Below, piece by piece: positions 1-16,130 of a stretch of DNA of 64,000 nucleotides. The number at the start of each line of letters is the position of its first letter. Position 1 is the stretch's first letter. Position numbers and translations under genes: made by a program. Under the pieces are notes generated by a model. The model was not told the DNA's origin. It made no database searches and saw only the letters and a program-made list of their open reading frames with translations. Source of the DNA: Cynocephalus volans (Eukaryota; Chordata; Mammalia; Dermoptera; Cynocephalidae); the NCBI RefSeq assembly GCF_027409185.1, contig NC_084475.1, forward strand, positions 16,512,130-16,576,129, read 5' to 3'.

Positions 1-1598
1 AACCTCCTTGACATTGAAGGACTTTTTATGTATATAAGGCAATGCTGTCACATGACACAAATTGACCTACAAATGGATTGACTTCCACGGAAAAGCAGTC
101 AACAAAGAACAACATGAATTAACAAAATTCCAGCAAGAAACAAGATCTAATCTTACAACACTGTTCTCTAAAGTCAACTAGAGATTAAGAAAAAGTTAGT
201 TCAATACAAGAAAATATACAAACTAGGGATAAAAGAAAGAAAACTCTAATAAATGCAAACCTGCCTAGAACAACATAGGATCTTAGTTCAATTCCCGTTC
301 TCCTCAAACAAGGAAAGTTTAAATCTTCGTTTCTTCCTCTCTCCCTTCAATATTTAGGGCAAATACTATTTGTGACGTACAAGTACTTCATAAATAGAGG
401 CAGAAGCATTAACCAACAAGAGATACACAGAACAAACACATTAGCCTCAGAATATTCTACATCTTATGCCCCTATGAACAGCATGACTAGTAAGTCAAAT
501 AAATTCTACAATGATAAATATTAAAACACAACAAGGTTTTTGTACCACAAAGTTATTTCGAGATTACAAAACACACACACACAGTCTCTCCCTCTCTCCC
601 CTGACCCCTGCATAAAAAATGTTATCTTTCTTCTCTTAGGAAACCTTTCCTCAGGCTTGTAATCTCAGTATTGGCCATCCTGAAACTAGTCTTGAGTGTT
701 TAGTAAGGTGTCTGTAATGTCAGACCATGACCAGAATCTACAGTTCCCATGGAGACGATAAAGAACATTCTCCATAAACCAATTCACAAATGAAAATGCA
801 GCAAACCAAATACAAAATGAAGTTTTCCTGATTCCTGCATCCCTTCTCTTTCCCTTTATTTACTGCCTCCACCTTGATAATTAGATATAAGGCTGGGCAG
901 CTCAAATTCAAAACACTCAAACCTGCCAATGGCTTTGTCCACAAAAACACACTTATTTCACAGTAAGATCAAAGGCAAAACTTTTTGAAAGTCCCCAGAT
1001 ATTCAGGAACTCCTTTACCAAGAATTATGGGCAATGAAGAGTGTCCACAGACATGTATGGGAAAAATGTATGAAAAGACTGGAGTCAGACGATCAGCATC
1101 ATGGGCTTTTTTCCAAACTGCCTTACAGTCCTGCTAGTAGACAATGAAAGAGTATGACATGCAGCTGCCATCACCCTCTGCCCCCTAAAACCCACACCTT
1201 AACTTCATTAAAGCAGAGAGGCATCTTTCAGATATCGTTGAGGCACTGAGAAGCTCTGAAGAATTTCCAACAAAGTCTTTAATAATTAGACCAACATAAT
1301 GGGGGCTTTGTTGTACTTTAATCCCCATCTTTCCTAACTGCTCAGCAGCCGTTAAAAGGGGGTATATGTAGCAATGATAAAAGGTTTTAAGTAATAACAC
1401 TGAATGATGTTTACAGGCCAGAGCCCTGGACCAGTTTACAGGGAAATGCCCCCAGAAGACAAGAAGCTGAATTTTGATTTAATAATTTAAAAACAAAATC
1501 CCAAATACGCAGCAGCAGAAAAAAAATCAAATGCCAATGGTCACTGTTAACTGAAGTCCTGAGGTGGGTTACCCACGGACCCTCAGATGTGGACTAAC
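1..1598. other. ACOX1 intron after exon 3 (partial)
   Basis: AT-rich intronic DNA with a short CA run near 574-582. The only structured element noticed is one copy of a local duplication (1473-1562) beside the exon 3 donor. Short open frames here (for example 738-950 and 1185-1400, minus) match nothing I know. Confidence 0.7.
1473..1562. repeat. Local duplication, copy 1
   Basis: About 90 bp matching 3461-3660. The shared sequence runs from TTTTGATTTAA through ATCCCAAATA and GCAGCAGAAAAAA to a final ACTGAAGT-CTGAG, with scattered substitutions. This copy is intact and ends 37 bp from the ACOX1 exon 3 splice donor. Confidence 0.75.
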
Positions 1599-6732
<5,134 letters not shown>

Positions 6733-7121
6733 GGTAACGGCCAGAGGCGGCGGAGGACGAGGTGGCGGCGGAGGCAGCAGCGACGACGGCTGTCCCAGCA
6801 CCAACGTCAGCCTGCCCTAGGAGCAGCCCCCTGATCGCGCGAGTCCCCGCCCCCGCTCGTCCCGGCCCGCCGGTCCCGCCCTGGCCCGCCCCTTCCCCTT
6901 CCCCGCGGTCGGTCCCTAGGCGCGTGACGGGCCGCGGCCCAGGCCGAGGAGGAGGCGGAGCCAGAGCTCTGACTGCGGCCGGCTGCGGGGCGGACGAATC
7001 CCCGGACGGGGGAGGTCCCCGAGCGGCCCCTCGGGGAGAGGACCTGGGAAGAAGGTCAAGAAATTGCCCGAGGATAGAGGGGGGGAAACTGAGGCGCTTT
7101 GGGTAGCCCGCCGCCCCCGGC

Positions 7122-7127
7122 CACGTG
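7122..7127. promoter_or_regulatory. E-box CACGTG in CpG island
   Basis: A perfect CACGTG palindrome (context CCACGTGATC), the core for USF, MYC or TFE-type factors, inside the ACOX1/TEN1 island. Function is inferred from the motif only. Confidence 0.4.
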
Positions 7128-7226
7128 ATCGCGCGGGGCGGAAGGAGGGAAGTGAGGCCGGGGCGTCGCCGAGAACAGGTTGGCTGAGGCATGGGAGAGG
7201 GCGGGGCAACGAAGCTCAGGAGGGAC

Positions 7227-7238
7227 TGCGCCTGCGCA
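7227..7238. promoter_or_regulatory. NRF1-like site
   Basis: TGCGCCTGCGCA is one base from the NRF1 palindrome (T/C)GCGCA(C/T)GCGC(A/G). It lies 29 bp from an ETS core CTTCCGG at 7261-7267. This pairing is common in housekeeping divergent promoters. Confidence 0.6.
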
Positions 7239-7668
7239 CTGGGACCCGCACGCCCCGATGCTTCCGGGTCCGAGTGCAAAGGCTTCCCGGGACATGAGAG
7301 CGGGGAGGAGGTCGAAGTCCCCTTTCAGATTGGAGAATAGAGGGACGGGGACAAAAGTGGCGTTAGGGAGAGGCTCCAGTGTTATCTTTTGTTAAGCTAA
7401 TGGTGTCTTTGCTGCCAGAGGCGTGGACTGCGGGGACCTGAGTGTGGGATTGCGGTGCTCCCTGTCTATGGGGTGGGCGTGGACCTGGAATGAGAGACCT
7501 GGCTGTGCTCCTCTAAGACCTCTGTCTTGGAAACAGGAATTCCCCCCCCCCCCCCCGCCCCCAAGCTGACAGTTCTTAGAGATCTTGGAATCCGGACTTT
7601 TTATTTTCGTTGTTAGTATCGTCGTCATCAAAGTGGTAAATGAACTTTTGTTTTAAAAACCTAGTGTA

Positions 7669-7764
7669 GGGCTGATCGTTTAGCTCACTTGGTTAGAGCG
7701 TGGTGCTGATAACACCAGGGTCAGGGGCTTGGATACCCATATTGGCCAGCCACCCAAAAAAAAT
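7669..7764 (+). repeat. tRNA-Ile-derived SINE, monomer (CYN-type)
   Basis: GGGCTGATCGTTTAGCTCAC, TTGGTTAGAGCGTGGTGC, TGATAACACCAGGGTC and GGCCAGCCACC, then A-rich sequence. The TGATAAC anticodon-loop region and box A are tRNA-Ile-like. Confidence 0.85.
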
Positions 7765-8284
7765 TCTTAATGTCATCACAGATCCAACCAACATTCAGAT
7801 TTCCCCGATTGTTTTGTACAAAGTGACAGTTGAAATCTGGGTCAAACAAGGTCCACACGTTGCAGTTGATGGATAATCTTAAGCCTCTTTTAGGTTTCCC
7901 CTCTACATCTTTTCCATTCCTTCAGTTTATTTGTTGAAGGAGCTACATCATGTTTTCCTGTGGAGTTTCCCAGAATCTGGATTTCACCATTTCGGTGGTT
8001 TCTTTAACATGTTCCTCTGTTTCTGTATTTGCTGTAAGCTGTTGGTTAGTTTTAGAGGCTTTATTAGATTCAGACTTGAGGTTCGGGCAGAAAAAACTAC
8101 CTATGGCATATTTTCCGTTTTAAAATATTACTCTGGTTGTTATGAAGAGAATAGACTGTAGACGGACAGAGTAGAAACAGGAAGACCAGTTCTACTGCTG
8201 ACAAAGTTGTGGGCAGTGATGGTGTCTATGGAGGTGGAGTGAAGTGGACAGATTCAATATCTAGTTTGAGATAAAACTGATAGA

Positions 8285-8650
8285 AATTTGTGATGGATTT
8301 GGATGAGTCCGTGAGAGGAAGGGAGGCATCAAGAACGTGAAAGAAAGTGAGCCGAGAGCTTTATTAAAGAAAGAAATCTGCTGAGCTGTGCTCAAAGTAG
8401 CAGGCAGCCCAGGGCTGCCCTGGAAAGGGGACAGCACCAGGCCTGGGGCTGGTAGAGCTTATATAGCTGTGTTGGCGCCAAGAACTGGGTGATACCATCA
8501 AGGAGAGTTATTATGCTAATGTGGATCCGGGTGGAGAACCCCGTCCTTGCAGAAGCAAAAGCGGTTTCTGTTGAAGTCAGGAGGCTTCTGTAAAGGGGAG
8601 GGGGAAGGGAGGGGAGGAGGTGGGTGGCACCACTTTGCACTTAGGCTTGT
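8285..8650 (-). mobile_element. Solo LTR-like element, antisense
   Basis: Read on the minus strand, this stretch has a TATA box (GCTATATAAGC near 8457-8467), then AATAAAGCTCTCGG near 8355-8368, and a pyrimidine-rich U5-like end. This U3-R-U5 order is that of a gammaretrovirus-like LTR. No adjacent gag or pol reading frame was seen. The ends are approximate and no target-site duplication was identified. Confidence 0.55.
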
Positions 8651-9061
8651 CTAAAGTGGCGCTGGTTATGCTGCAGATCTATTAGAATGATTCCTGGGTT
8701 TGAGCAGTTGGAAGACTACCGTGCTGTTCGGGATTGGAGCTAGTATTTAAAACCAAGGGGCTTGGTTCTGGTTAAACATCGTCCACCTGTGCCTATTTCC
8801 TCTCCCTTCCACCCAAATGGACCCAAAACAGAACAGATGTCAGTGGGCTGGACATTTCAGCAAATCCTTGGAAGATGGGAAACAGATGGTGTCCAGTGAC
8901 AGGGTTAACAGAGCCGAGGTAACCGCTATTTCAAGTACTGGGTGATAAGATTAGGGACACTTCTACCATTGTTACGGGAAAGACAGACGTTCATGAGTTT
9001 GTAGATGAGAAGAGGTGATTTTGCTGTCTTTGTATATGACCTATTTTTCCTTCCTTCCTTC

Positions 9062-9160
9062 CTTTTTTTTTTTTTTTCAGCTGGTCAGTACAGAGTTCAA
9101 ACCCCGACCTTGGTGTTATCAGCACCGTGTTCTAACCGACTGAGCTAACCAGCCAGCCCT
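9062..9160 (-). repeat. tRNA-Ile-derived SINE, monomer (CYN-type)
   Basis: A poly-T run followed by the reverse-oriented tRNA-like body: GACCTTGGTGTTATCAGCAC and GAGCTAACCAGCCAGCCC. Confidence 0.85.
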
Positions 9161-10029
9161 TGAATTTCTTAGTAGCCCTCTTTTAAACAAAAGTGCTCAG
9201 AACTTTTATGTGATACGTTGAAGACAGGGGTCTTTTCCATTCATCCAGTTCTGCCCTTTCAAATAAAGACTCAAGTTTTTATTCAGTTCTGTAAAACTTT
9301 TATTATTTCTTTGATAGTTTTTACTCCTCTACTTTTTCTCCTCTTTTGGGAACTGATTTTGTCAGGCTTTTTGGACCCCCTGCATGGCTAGTTTTCTTAC
9401 CTTTTCTCTAATTTTTTTTAAAAAAGTTTTCTTCTGTTCCCTGTATTATTTCTATTTCCTCATGGATCAGTTTTGCCATTTCTTTATTAGTGTTTTTCTT
9501 TCATGCTGAAATTTTCTTCAGATATCTGGTGATCCTTGATTGTCTGTTCATACTGAAGAGTGAGTCAGTACTAAGGCCCTGTGTATGTGGGCTGGGGCAA
9601 TTGGCTGGCAGGTTTCACTTTGAGATGAGTAAGTCCTGAATGTCTGGATGAGGAACTGTACAGAGGGCAGCACCACCATCCACAGTAGTTTTCTTATTTC
9701 TTTGGAAAAAATTGTTTGCTGTCTTTAGAGAAGTATGCCTGTTTTGACCTGTGGCTGCCTGATACTCTGCATGCAGGGGTAGAGGAGGAGTGTGGGGAGG
9801 GTTAGCTCATCCACCCCGTTGCTAGGCCCTGTACCGCCCTTGCCCCCGGCACAACTGCTGATTCCACGTGTGAGCCTCTCCAAGGTCTCACCACACTTAA
9901 TGCACCTATTCATTGTAGTTGCTCACCCTCTATTACCCCTTCCTTTTCTCTTTGTTAAATTACATTTAGTGGGATCTTGATGGGGAGGAAAGACAAGCAA
10001 ATATTGAGTTCTCTCTCTTGAGTGGGAGT

Positions 10030-10140
10030 CTCTTATTTTGTAAAAGAGGAACCTCAGTCCCATAGAAGTAAAGTCATGTCACAGCTACTTAAATGGCAGA
10101 GCTGTGACTAGAACATAGGTTTTGTACTCCTAGTTTGTGC
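10030..10140 (+). repeat. MIR-like SINE
   Basis: AAAAGAGGAACCTCAGTCCC, then GTCATGTCACAGCTACTTAA and TGGCAGAGCTGTGACTAGAA follow the MIR core order. Confidence 0.55.
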
Positions 10141-11214
10141 TGTCTTTAATCAAGTCAGTGCTTTGAAAGTTGAGGATGTCATTGGAAGTATTTGTATAGC
10201 ATAGGTTTTCCTTCTGCTTAAAAAAAGGAAGAAGAAAATTATTTTTCCCTGCCATAATATTTCCTTTGAATCAGTATTGTTTTAGTGCTTCGGTAATAAG
10301 ACTGATCAAAAGAAGACACTGTCACCAGAAACACCAACAGTGGTGTTTACAGAGAGCTCTAGGTGCTCCGAGGGCATTCTGGGGAAGTTTGTGACATCGC
10401 ACAGTGTACTCTGCCCTCCTTTGGTAAACCAAATGAGAATCTTTATCATGTGAAAGAAACAACATATTCCAAAGGTAAACAGTGTATGAGCTCTACAGGA
10501 ACAAACATTTCAGTACTGTATTTAGTTCTAGTCTTGGCCTACCTCTAACTGTGACACCTTGGGCCTCAGGATATTTATCTGTCATATTAAGGTACTCATC
10601 TGGGACATCTCAGGAGCAGGGATAGGATCTTTATTCTCTGTGCCTGCCCTGCTGAAGTGCTCATGGATCTTTGTTAAATGAGAAAATGGCTAATTGACAA
10701 AAGACTCTTCCAGTTCCAATGTTCTGGAAAACCAGTTGCTCTTCATCCAGTAATGATAGTGGGTATACCCAGCATTAAATAGATAGGCTTAGATGAAGAG
10801 CTAGATTTGGTGAATTTTATCTCTTTCTTTTGGCATAATTTTGAATTTATACAAGAATCGCAAGAACAGAACAAAGAATTAATGTACTTTTCACCGTGAC
10901 TCTGGTTAGCATTTTGCCACCTTGGCTCTGTCTAGTGCCAGTCAACTCTGTGCATCTGCTTGCTTGCATTTTTCTGAACCGTTTGAAAAAATATTGCAGA
11001 AGTCCTTCCCCTTTACTCTTCAATACTTCAGGGTGTATTTCCTAAAAACAAGGACATTTACTAGACAATTACAAATGAATGAAATTTAACATGGATACAA
11101 TACTGTTATCGAATCTACAGTCCTTTTTGTGGTTTTACAATTGCCCAATAATGTCCTTTATCACAACTGTTTCTCCCAGTCCAAGTTCCAGTCCAGGATC
11201 ATGAATCACATTCC

Positions 11215-11690
11215 ATTGTATTTATTTCCTAGGGCTGTCGTAAGAAAGTGCTGCAATCTCGGGGGCTTAAACAACAGAAATGTACCATCTCATGGTTCTG
11301 GAGGCAAGAAGTCTGAGATGAAAGTGTCCACAGTGTTGGTTCCTTCCGAGGCTGTGAGGGAGAAGCTGTCCAGGCCCCACTCTTGCAGCTCCGGCTGGTT
11401 TGGTTTGGTGTCCTTGGCTTCTGTACATATCACCACGATGTGTGTGTTTATCTCTGCCTTTATCCTCACATGGCCTTCTCCCTGTGTGCATGTCTGTTCC
11501 TGTGTCCAAATTTCCCCCTTCTTATAAGTACACCATTCATAATAGATTAGGGCCCCCCCGAGAGCCTCATGTATACTTGGTTACCTCCGTAAGGACCCTG
11601 TCTCCAAATGAGGTCACATTCTGGGGCACTGAGGGTTAGGATTCCAGCATGTGTTTTTTGGGGGGACACAGTAAAATCCATAACCGTTGT
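11215..11690. repeat. Old interspersed repeat, family not named
   Basis: TTTCCTAGGGCTGTCGTAAG, GGGGGCTTAAACAACAGAAA and GGTTCTGGAGGCAAGAAGTC are familiar from a widespread mammalian repeat, but I cannot name the family with confidence. The short open frames inside it are not genes. Confidence 0.5.
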
Positions 11691-12171
11691 CATATCACTT
11701 TTGTCTCTTTTAACTGGAAGAGTTTCTTTGTCTTCTGTGACTTTGACACATTTGAAATGTATAAGGCAGTTGTTCTGTGAAATGTCCCTCAATTTGGATT
11801 TGTCTGATATTTCTTCGTCATTAGATTCAGATGATGCACTTTTTGTCAGAAATACTCCAGAAGTGACATGCCTTCACAGTGCATCATGTCAGGAGGCCCA
11901 TGAAGGTTTCTCCACTGTGCAGTGGACCATTTCTCTTTTGTAGTTAGTAAGTAGTATGTGATGAATTATGTTGAAACCATGCAGATATCCTCTTCTGAAT
12001 CCATTTTTACTCTGGTGATTGCAAAACTTTTAAAGGCACAGTAAAATAATACTTTTGTTTAGTTACTGTACATTTATTTTGTTGAGATTACATTTAATAT
12101 TTGTTAATAATCCCCATGTGATAGAACCTTTTGAGCCATAGTTCAAAACACATTGTATATCTTGAGGTCTT

Positions 12172-12268
12172 TTTTTTGTGTGTGTGGCTGGCCAGTATGG
12201 GGATCCGAACCCTTGACCTTGGTGTTATCAGCACTGCACTCTAACTAGGTGAGCTAACCAGCCAGCCC
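12172..12268 (-). repeat. tRNA-Ile-derived SINE, monomer (CYN-type)
   Basis: GGCTGGCCAGTATGGGGATC, CTTGACCTTGGTGTTATCAG and GAGCTAACCAGCCAGCCCC, minus orientation, preceded by a T/GT run. Confidence 0.85.
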
Positions 12269-13024
12269 CTTTCTTGAGTTTTAATGTTGAAGATTCCTTG
12301 TGCAATATATGCTAACAAAGAATTGGAATTTTTAAAAAATTAATGAAGTTAAAATTTATGAAAATGTGTGCCCCCAAAGGAATTAATCCTACTGTATGAT
12401 AATTTTACAAATAAACATGAATTTAGTGATGAATGTACTTATAGCCTAGCTTGTAATACACATGGTACTTGAAAGTGGCAAAATTATTTTTAAGAAGATT
12501 CTATAGTTTCAGCTTTATGCTGTACTGAATGGGATTATCTTCTATGATCCCAAACAAACAGGAACCACTGCAATTTTGTTCTTGTTCTTTTTTGTTTTTT
12601 ATTTTGTTTGGTTTTTGCTTCTCTATCATACCAAAGGTTATTGGGGCCGTCTCATTTCTGGTGACAAAACCAGCTCTGCTCCCTGGCCACAGCAACCAAG
12701 GATCCCTGCATTTAGGGGGATGGGAGGTAGCTGAACCTTGGCCAATTGCTCCTGAGCTACAGAAGCCAAACCTGTTCTTAGCACACTGTCCTGAAGTGTC
12801 CACTGGACTTTACCTGCAGCACTGCCTTGACCTCTTCATCAGAGGATAATAAAACTGATTGCGCAAGATCCTAGGTTAGACTCCTATTAAACTTCTGGAC
12901 TAAATCTGGGCCATCTGTTTTCTGCAGGGATCTTAGAGTTATTTAATTACCATTTATCTTTGTCCGTATTTCAGTTTGCTTGTTCTATCAGGGAAGAGTT
13001 GATGGCTGTTACGTTCAGGATTCT

Positions 13025-13188
13025 CTTTTTTTTAAAGATGACCAGTAAGGGGATCTTAACCCTTGACTTGGTGTTGTCAGCACCATGCTCACCCAGTGAG
13101 CGAACCGGCCATCCCTATATAGGGATCCAAACCCATGGCCTTGATGTTATCAGCACCGCACTCTCCCGAGCGAGCCACAGGCTGGCCC
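13025..13188 (-). repeat. Dimeric tRNA-Ile SINE (CYN-type) with target-site duplication
   Basis: Two tRNA-like units in minus orientation: AAGATGACCAGTAAGGGGAT to CGAACCGGCCATCC, then TATATAGGGATCC to AGCCACAGGCTGGCCC. A perfect 15-bp target-site duplication TACGTTCAGGATTCT flanks it at 13010-13024 and 13189-13203. Confidence 0.92.
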
Positions 13189-13852
13189 TACGTTCAGGAT
13201 TCTTTTGTCATGAGCAATTATTCCTGAATCCCCACTTCTCTAACACTTTCAAGACAATTTATTATAGGTAAAATTATGGATAAATTAGAGAATATTTGGG
13301 GGCATTACCAAAAAGGCAGTGGGGGGAGCACTTCTAAAGAGTGTCTACACAGGTAATTTCTCTGGTCTGTTTATATTGCATTTCATTTCATTAAACATGC
13401 CAGGTCTCCCTAACAGAGCTGCCATTCTGAGCAGCTGACTGTGGCTCCACTTCTTGGCAGGTGGCTGCTCAGCATATGGTTTTCTACGAAGACTGTTGGA
13501 TGATAGTCACTTCATTCAATTCTTCTTTGATCGGTCATCCCGGAACAGTTGTGTCTGTTTTTGTCTTTGATCACGTGGGCCAGTGGCCAGTGTTCCCTGG
13601 GTGCCTTTCTGTTCCCATTGTAGTGTCTCCTACTCTGTCTTTGAGGGGTCTTTTCCCTCATAGAGGGCGGTCAGCCAAGGGTCAGCCAAAGGAAGAGATA
13701 TCTTGGTTGAAATGCTCCTCCTCAACCAAAGGGCGAACCTTTCCTAAGCTTCCTTAGTCCGTCAGAGTTTCAGAGTGCTTCCTCCCAGAGTGGGCTCCAG
13801 CCCACCCCCTACCCTTCAGTTCTCTACACGTGGCCTTATGGAGTGTTTTTTC

Positions 13853-13883
13853 TTTCTCTCTCTCTCTCTCTCACACACACACA
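13853..13883. repeat. CT/CA microsatellite
   Basis: A (CT)n run passing directly into a (CA)n run. Confidence 0.85.
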
Positions 13884-14697
13884 TGGACATATATTTACAG
13901 GCCTGTTCTTTGCTTTTTTTCCTGATGGAGATCTTGGAGATCTGCCATATGAATGCATATTGAATGCATCTTCTTAAAAAGCCTGCTGTGTTCCACTGCC
14001 TAAGTTATTTAACCAGTTTTCTCTCTCCCGTTTTGATTATAACAAAAACCCATAACCCCAGTCTTACCATGAGAAAAACATCAGACATACACAAATTGAA
14101 GGTTGTTCTACAAATCCCTGACCAGTACACCTCAAAACTGTCAAGATCATCAGAAATAAAAAAGATATGAGAAATTCTCACAGCCCAGAGAAGTCTGAGA
14201 CATGACAACTAAATGTAATGTGGCACGGTGCATGGGACCCTGTTACACAAAAGGGACATTAGGAAAAAACTTATGAAATCCAAATAAAGTATGGAGTTGA
14301 CTTGATAATAACATATCAATGCCAGTTCATTGATTGTGAGAAATGTACCATGCTAATGTAAGATGTTAAAAAGAGGGGAAACTTGGTTTTTGTGTATAGT
14401 CGTTCTCTGTACCATCTTTGCAAGTTTTTATTAAATCTAAAGCTATTTTAGTATAAAAAGTTTATCTTAAAAAAATGAATAATCCCTTAGTGTACAACTA
14501 TGAAACAGTGTGAAAATCTATCAAGTAAAAAAAAAGAAAAGCAAGATGCAGAACAGTAGTATGCTCGCCTCCTTTTTCAGGGAGAGGGGAAATAAATATA
14601 TACATACATGTATATGTTTTTTGGCAGCTGGCCAGTTGGGGATCTGAATGCTTTAACTTGTTATATTTGTTTTTATTTTCATAAAGAAACACCAGAA

Positions 14698-14875
14698 TGG
14701 GGGCTGGCCCATGGCTCACTTGGGAGAGTGCGGTGCTGATAACACCAAGGCCACGGGTTTGGATCCCTATATAGGGATGGCCAATTAGCTCACTTGGGAG
14801 AGCGTGGTGCTGACAACTCCAAGTCAAGGGTTAAGATCCCCTTACTGGTCATCTTTAAAAAAAAAAAAAAAAGAA
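14698..14875 (+). repeat. Dimeric tRNA-Ile SINE (CYN-type) with target-site duplication
   Basis: Left unit GGCTGGCCCATGGCTCACTT to ATAGGG, right unit ATGGCCAATTAGCTCACTTG to GGTCATCTTT, then poly-A. A perfect 15-bp duplication AAAGAAACACCAGAA flanks it at 14683-14697 and 14876-14890. A minus-strand SINE fragment (GGCAGCTGGCCAGTTGGGGA) lies just upstream at about 14618-14660. Confidence 0.92.
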
Positions 14876-14933
14876 AAAGAAACACCAGAAGGACACATAA
14901 AAATTAATTTTAATGGTTTACTTTAGGGCAAGT

Positions 14934-15125
14934 TTGGCAAACTTCAGCATGGGCCAAATTTAGCTCTTCCACGTTTTTGTAAATAAATTTGATTAGAACA
15001 AGCCACCCTTGTTTATGTGCTATCTACGGTTACTTTTGTACTGTAATGGCAGAGTTCAGTAGTTGTAACAGATTGTATAGCCCACAAAGCTGAAAATATT
15101 TACTGTGTGCTCCTTTTCAGACCTC
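14934..15125. repeat. Old interspersed repeat, family not named
   Basis: GCAAGTTTGGCAAACTTCAG, GGGCCAAATTTAGCTCTTCC and GTATAGCCCACAAAGC resemble a common ancient mammalian DNA-transposon-like repeat. I do not assign a family. Confidence 0.45.
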
Positions 15126-15244
15126 TGCTTTATGGGATTGGGGGGAAATGGGTTGCATAGAGATTGGAGTGGGAACAATACTTCCCCACATAGCTTTTTT
15201 GTATTATTTTGTTTTTTAAAAATATGTGAATATATAGCCTATAC

Positions 15245-15420
15245 AATTTTTTTCTTTTAATTAAAAAACCCTATCCGGTGGAACTAGTCTTCAAGATGTT
15301 GCTGGTATTATAATCTGCTAATCTCTATCATAAAATTTTTTTCTTTTAATTAAAAAACCCTATCCGGTGGAACTAGTCTTCAAGATGTTGCTGGTATTAT
15401 AATCTGCTAATCTCTATCAT
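15245..15420. repeat. 89-bp perfect tandem duplication
   Basis: Two head-to-tail copies with an 89-bp period. For example CTATCCGGTGGAACTAGTCT begins at 15271 and again at 15360, and CTCTATCAT ends at 15331 and 15420. About 87 bp per unit are identical. The second copy ends 21 bp before the AG of the TEN1 acceptor at 15440-15441 and includes the likely branch point TGCTAAT. Confidence 0.95.
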
Positions 15421-15484
15421 GTGCTCTGCTTGGCTTATCAGGAATATTCAAAAATCCATCTCAACTGTTTGCTTGCAAGAGCCA

Positions 15485-16094
15485 ATGATGCTGCCCAAAC
15501 CTGGGATCTATTACTTCCCCTGGGAGGTCAGTGCTGGCCAAGTTCCTGATGGGGCCACACTGAGAACATTCGGCAGGTAAGAATGGTTGTTTTTTCACAT
15601 GGTTGGGGGAAAGTTTAAATGGCTCACCCACCAAAAAAAAAGAAAAAGAAAAATAATTTTATTATATTTGTCTAATAAAAAGGGCTAAAAAAATAGTATG
15701 TATTCGGTGTGAAAAATGTTGACAATCCATTATGGTGTAAAGGAAAAAAAAGCAAAAATCGCATATATTCCCATTGTCTGGACAACTACTGCTAACCTTT
15801 GGTGACTATCTTTATACACTTTTTCATGTTTCCAACTCTGAACAAGTAAATTAGTGCCAGCTACTGTCCGATCACTTGCTGTGAGAAAGAGTGTGTGCTT
15901 GGGCAGCAGCACCTCCCTTCTCTTTACCAGTCACCTTAGGGGGTCTGTAGAACTATAAAAGAGTCAGAAAAAGTAAAGGGAGTATTGCTGGTTTCCCTCT
16001 GAAAATGCAGCCTTAAAATACTTTCATATTAATAGCATCCATGGACTTCAGGTGCATGTGTATATATGTATATGTGGGTAATTGTGTGTGGGGG

Positions 16095-16130
<36 letters not shown>

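Larger units (their letters stand above)
7311..15441. other. TEN1 5' intron with repeats
   Basis: About 8 kb between the CpG island and TEN1's first coding exon. It is populated by CYN-type SINEs, an antisense LTR (about 8285-8650), old MIR-like and unnamed repeats, a CT/CA microsatellite and an 89-bp tandem duplication at its 3' end. A poly-C run lies near 7541-7560. No gene was recognised. Confidence 0.75.

Noticed and set aside
8285-8650. Complete endogenous retrovirus
   Set aside because: Only LTR-like signals are present. No gag, pro, pol or env frame lies between or next to the LTR-like elements.
13461-13757. 98-codon plus-strand frame in TEN1's first intron
   Set aside because: No recognisable motif and no conserved context. 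Its length is within chance for the region.
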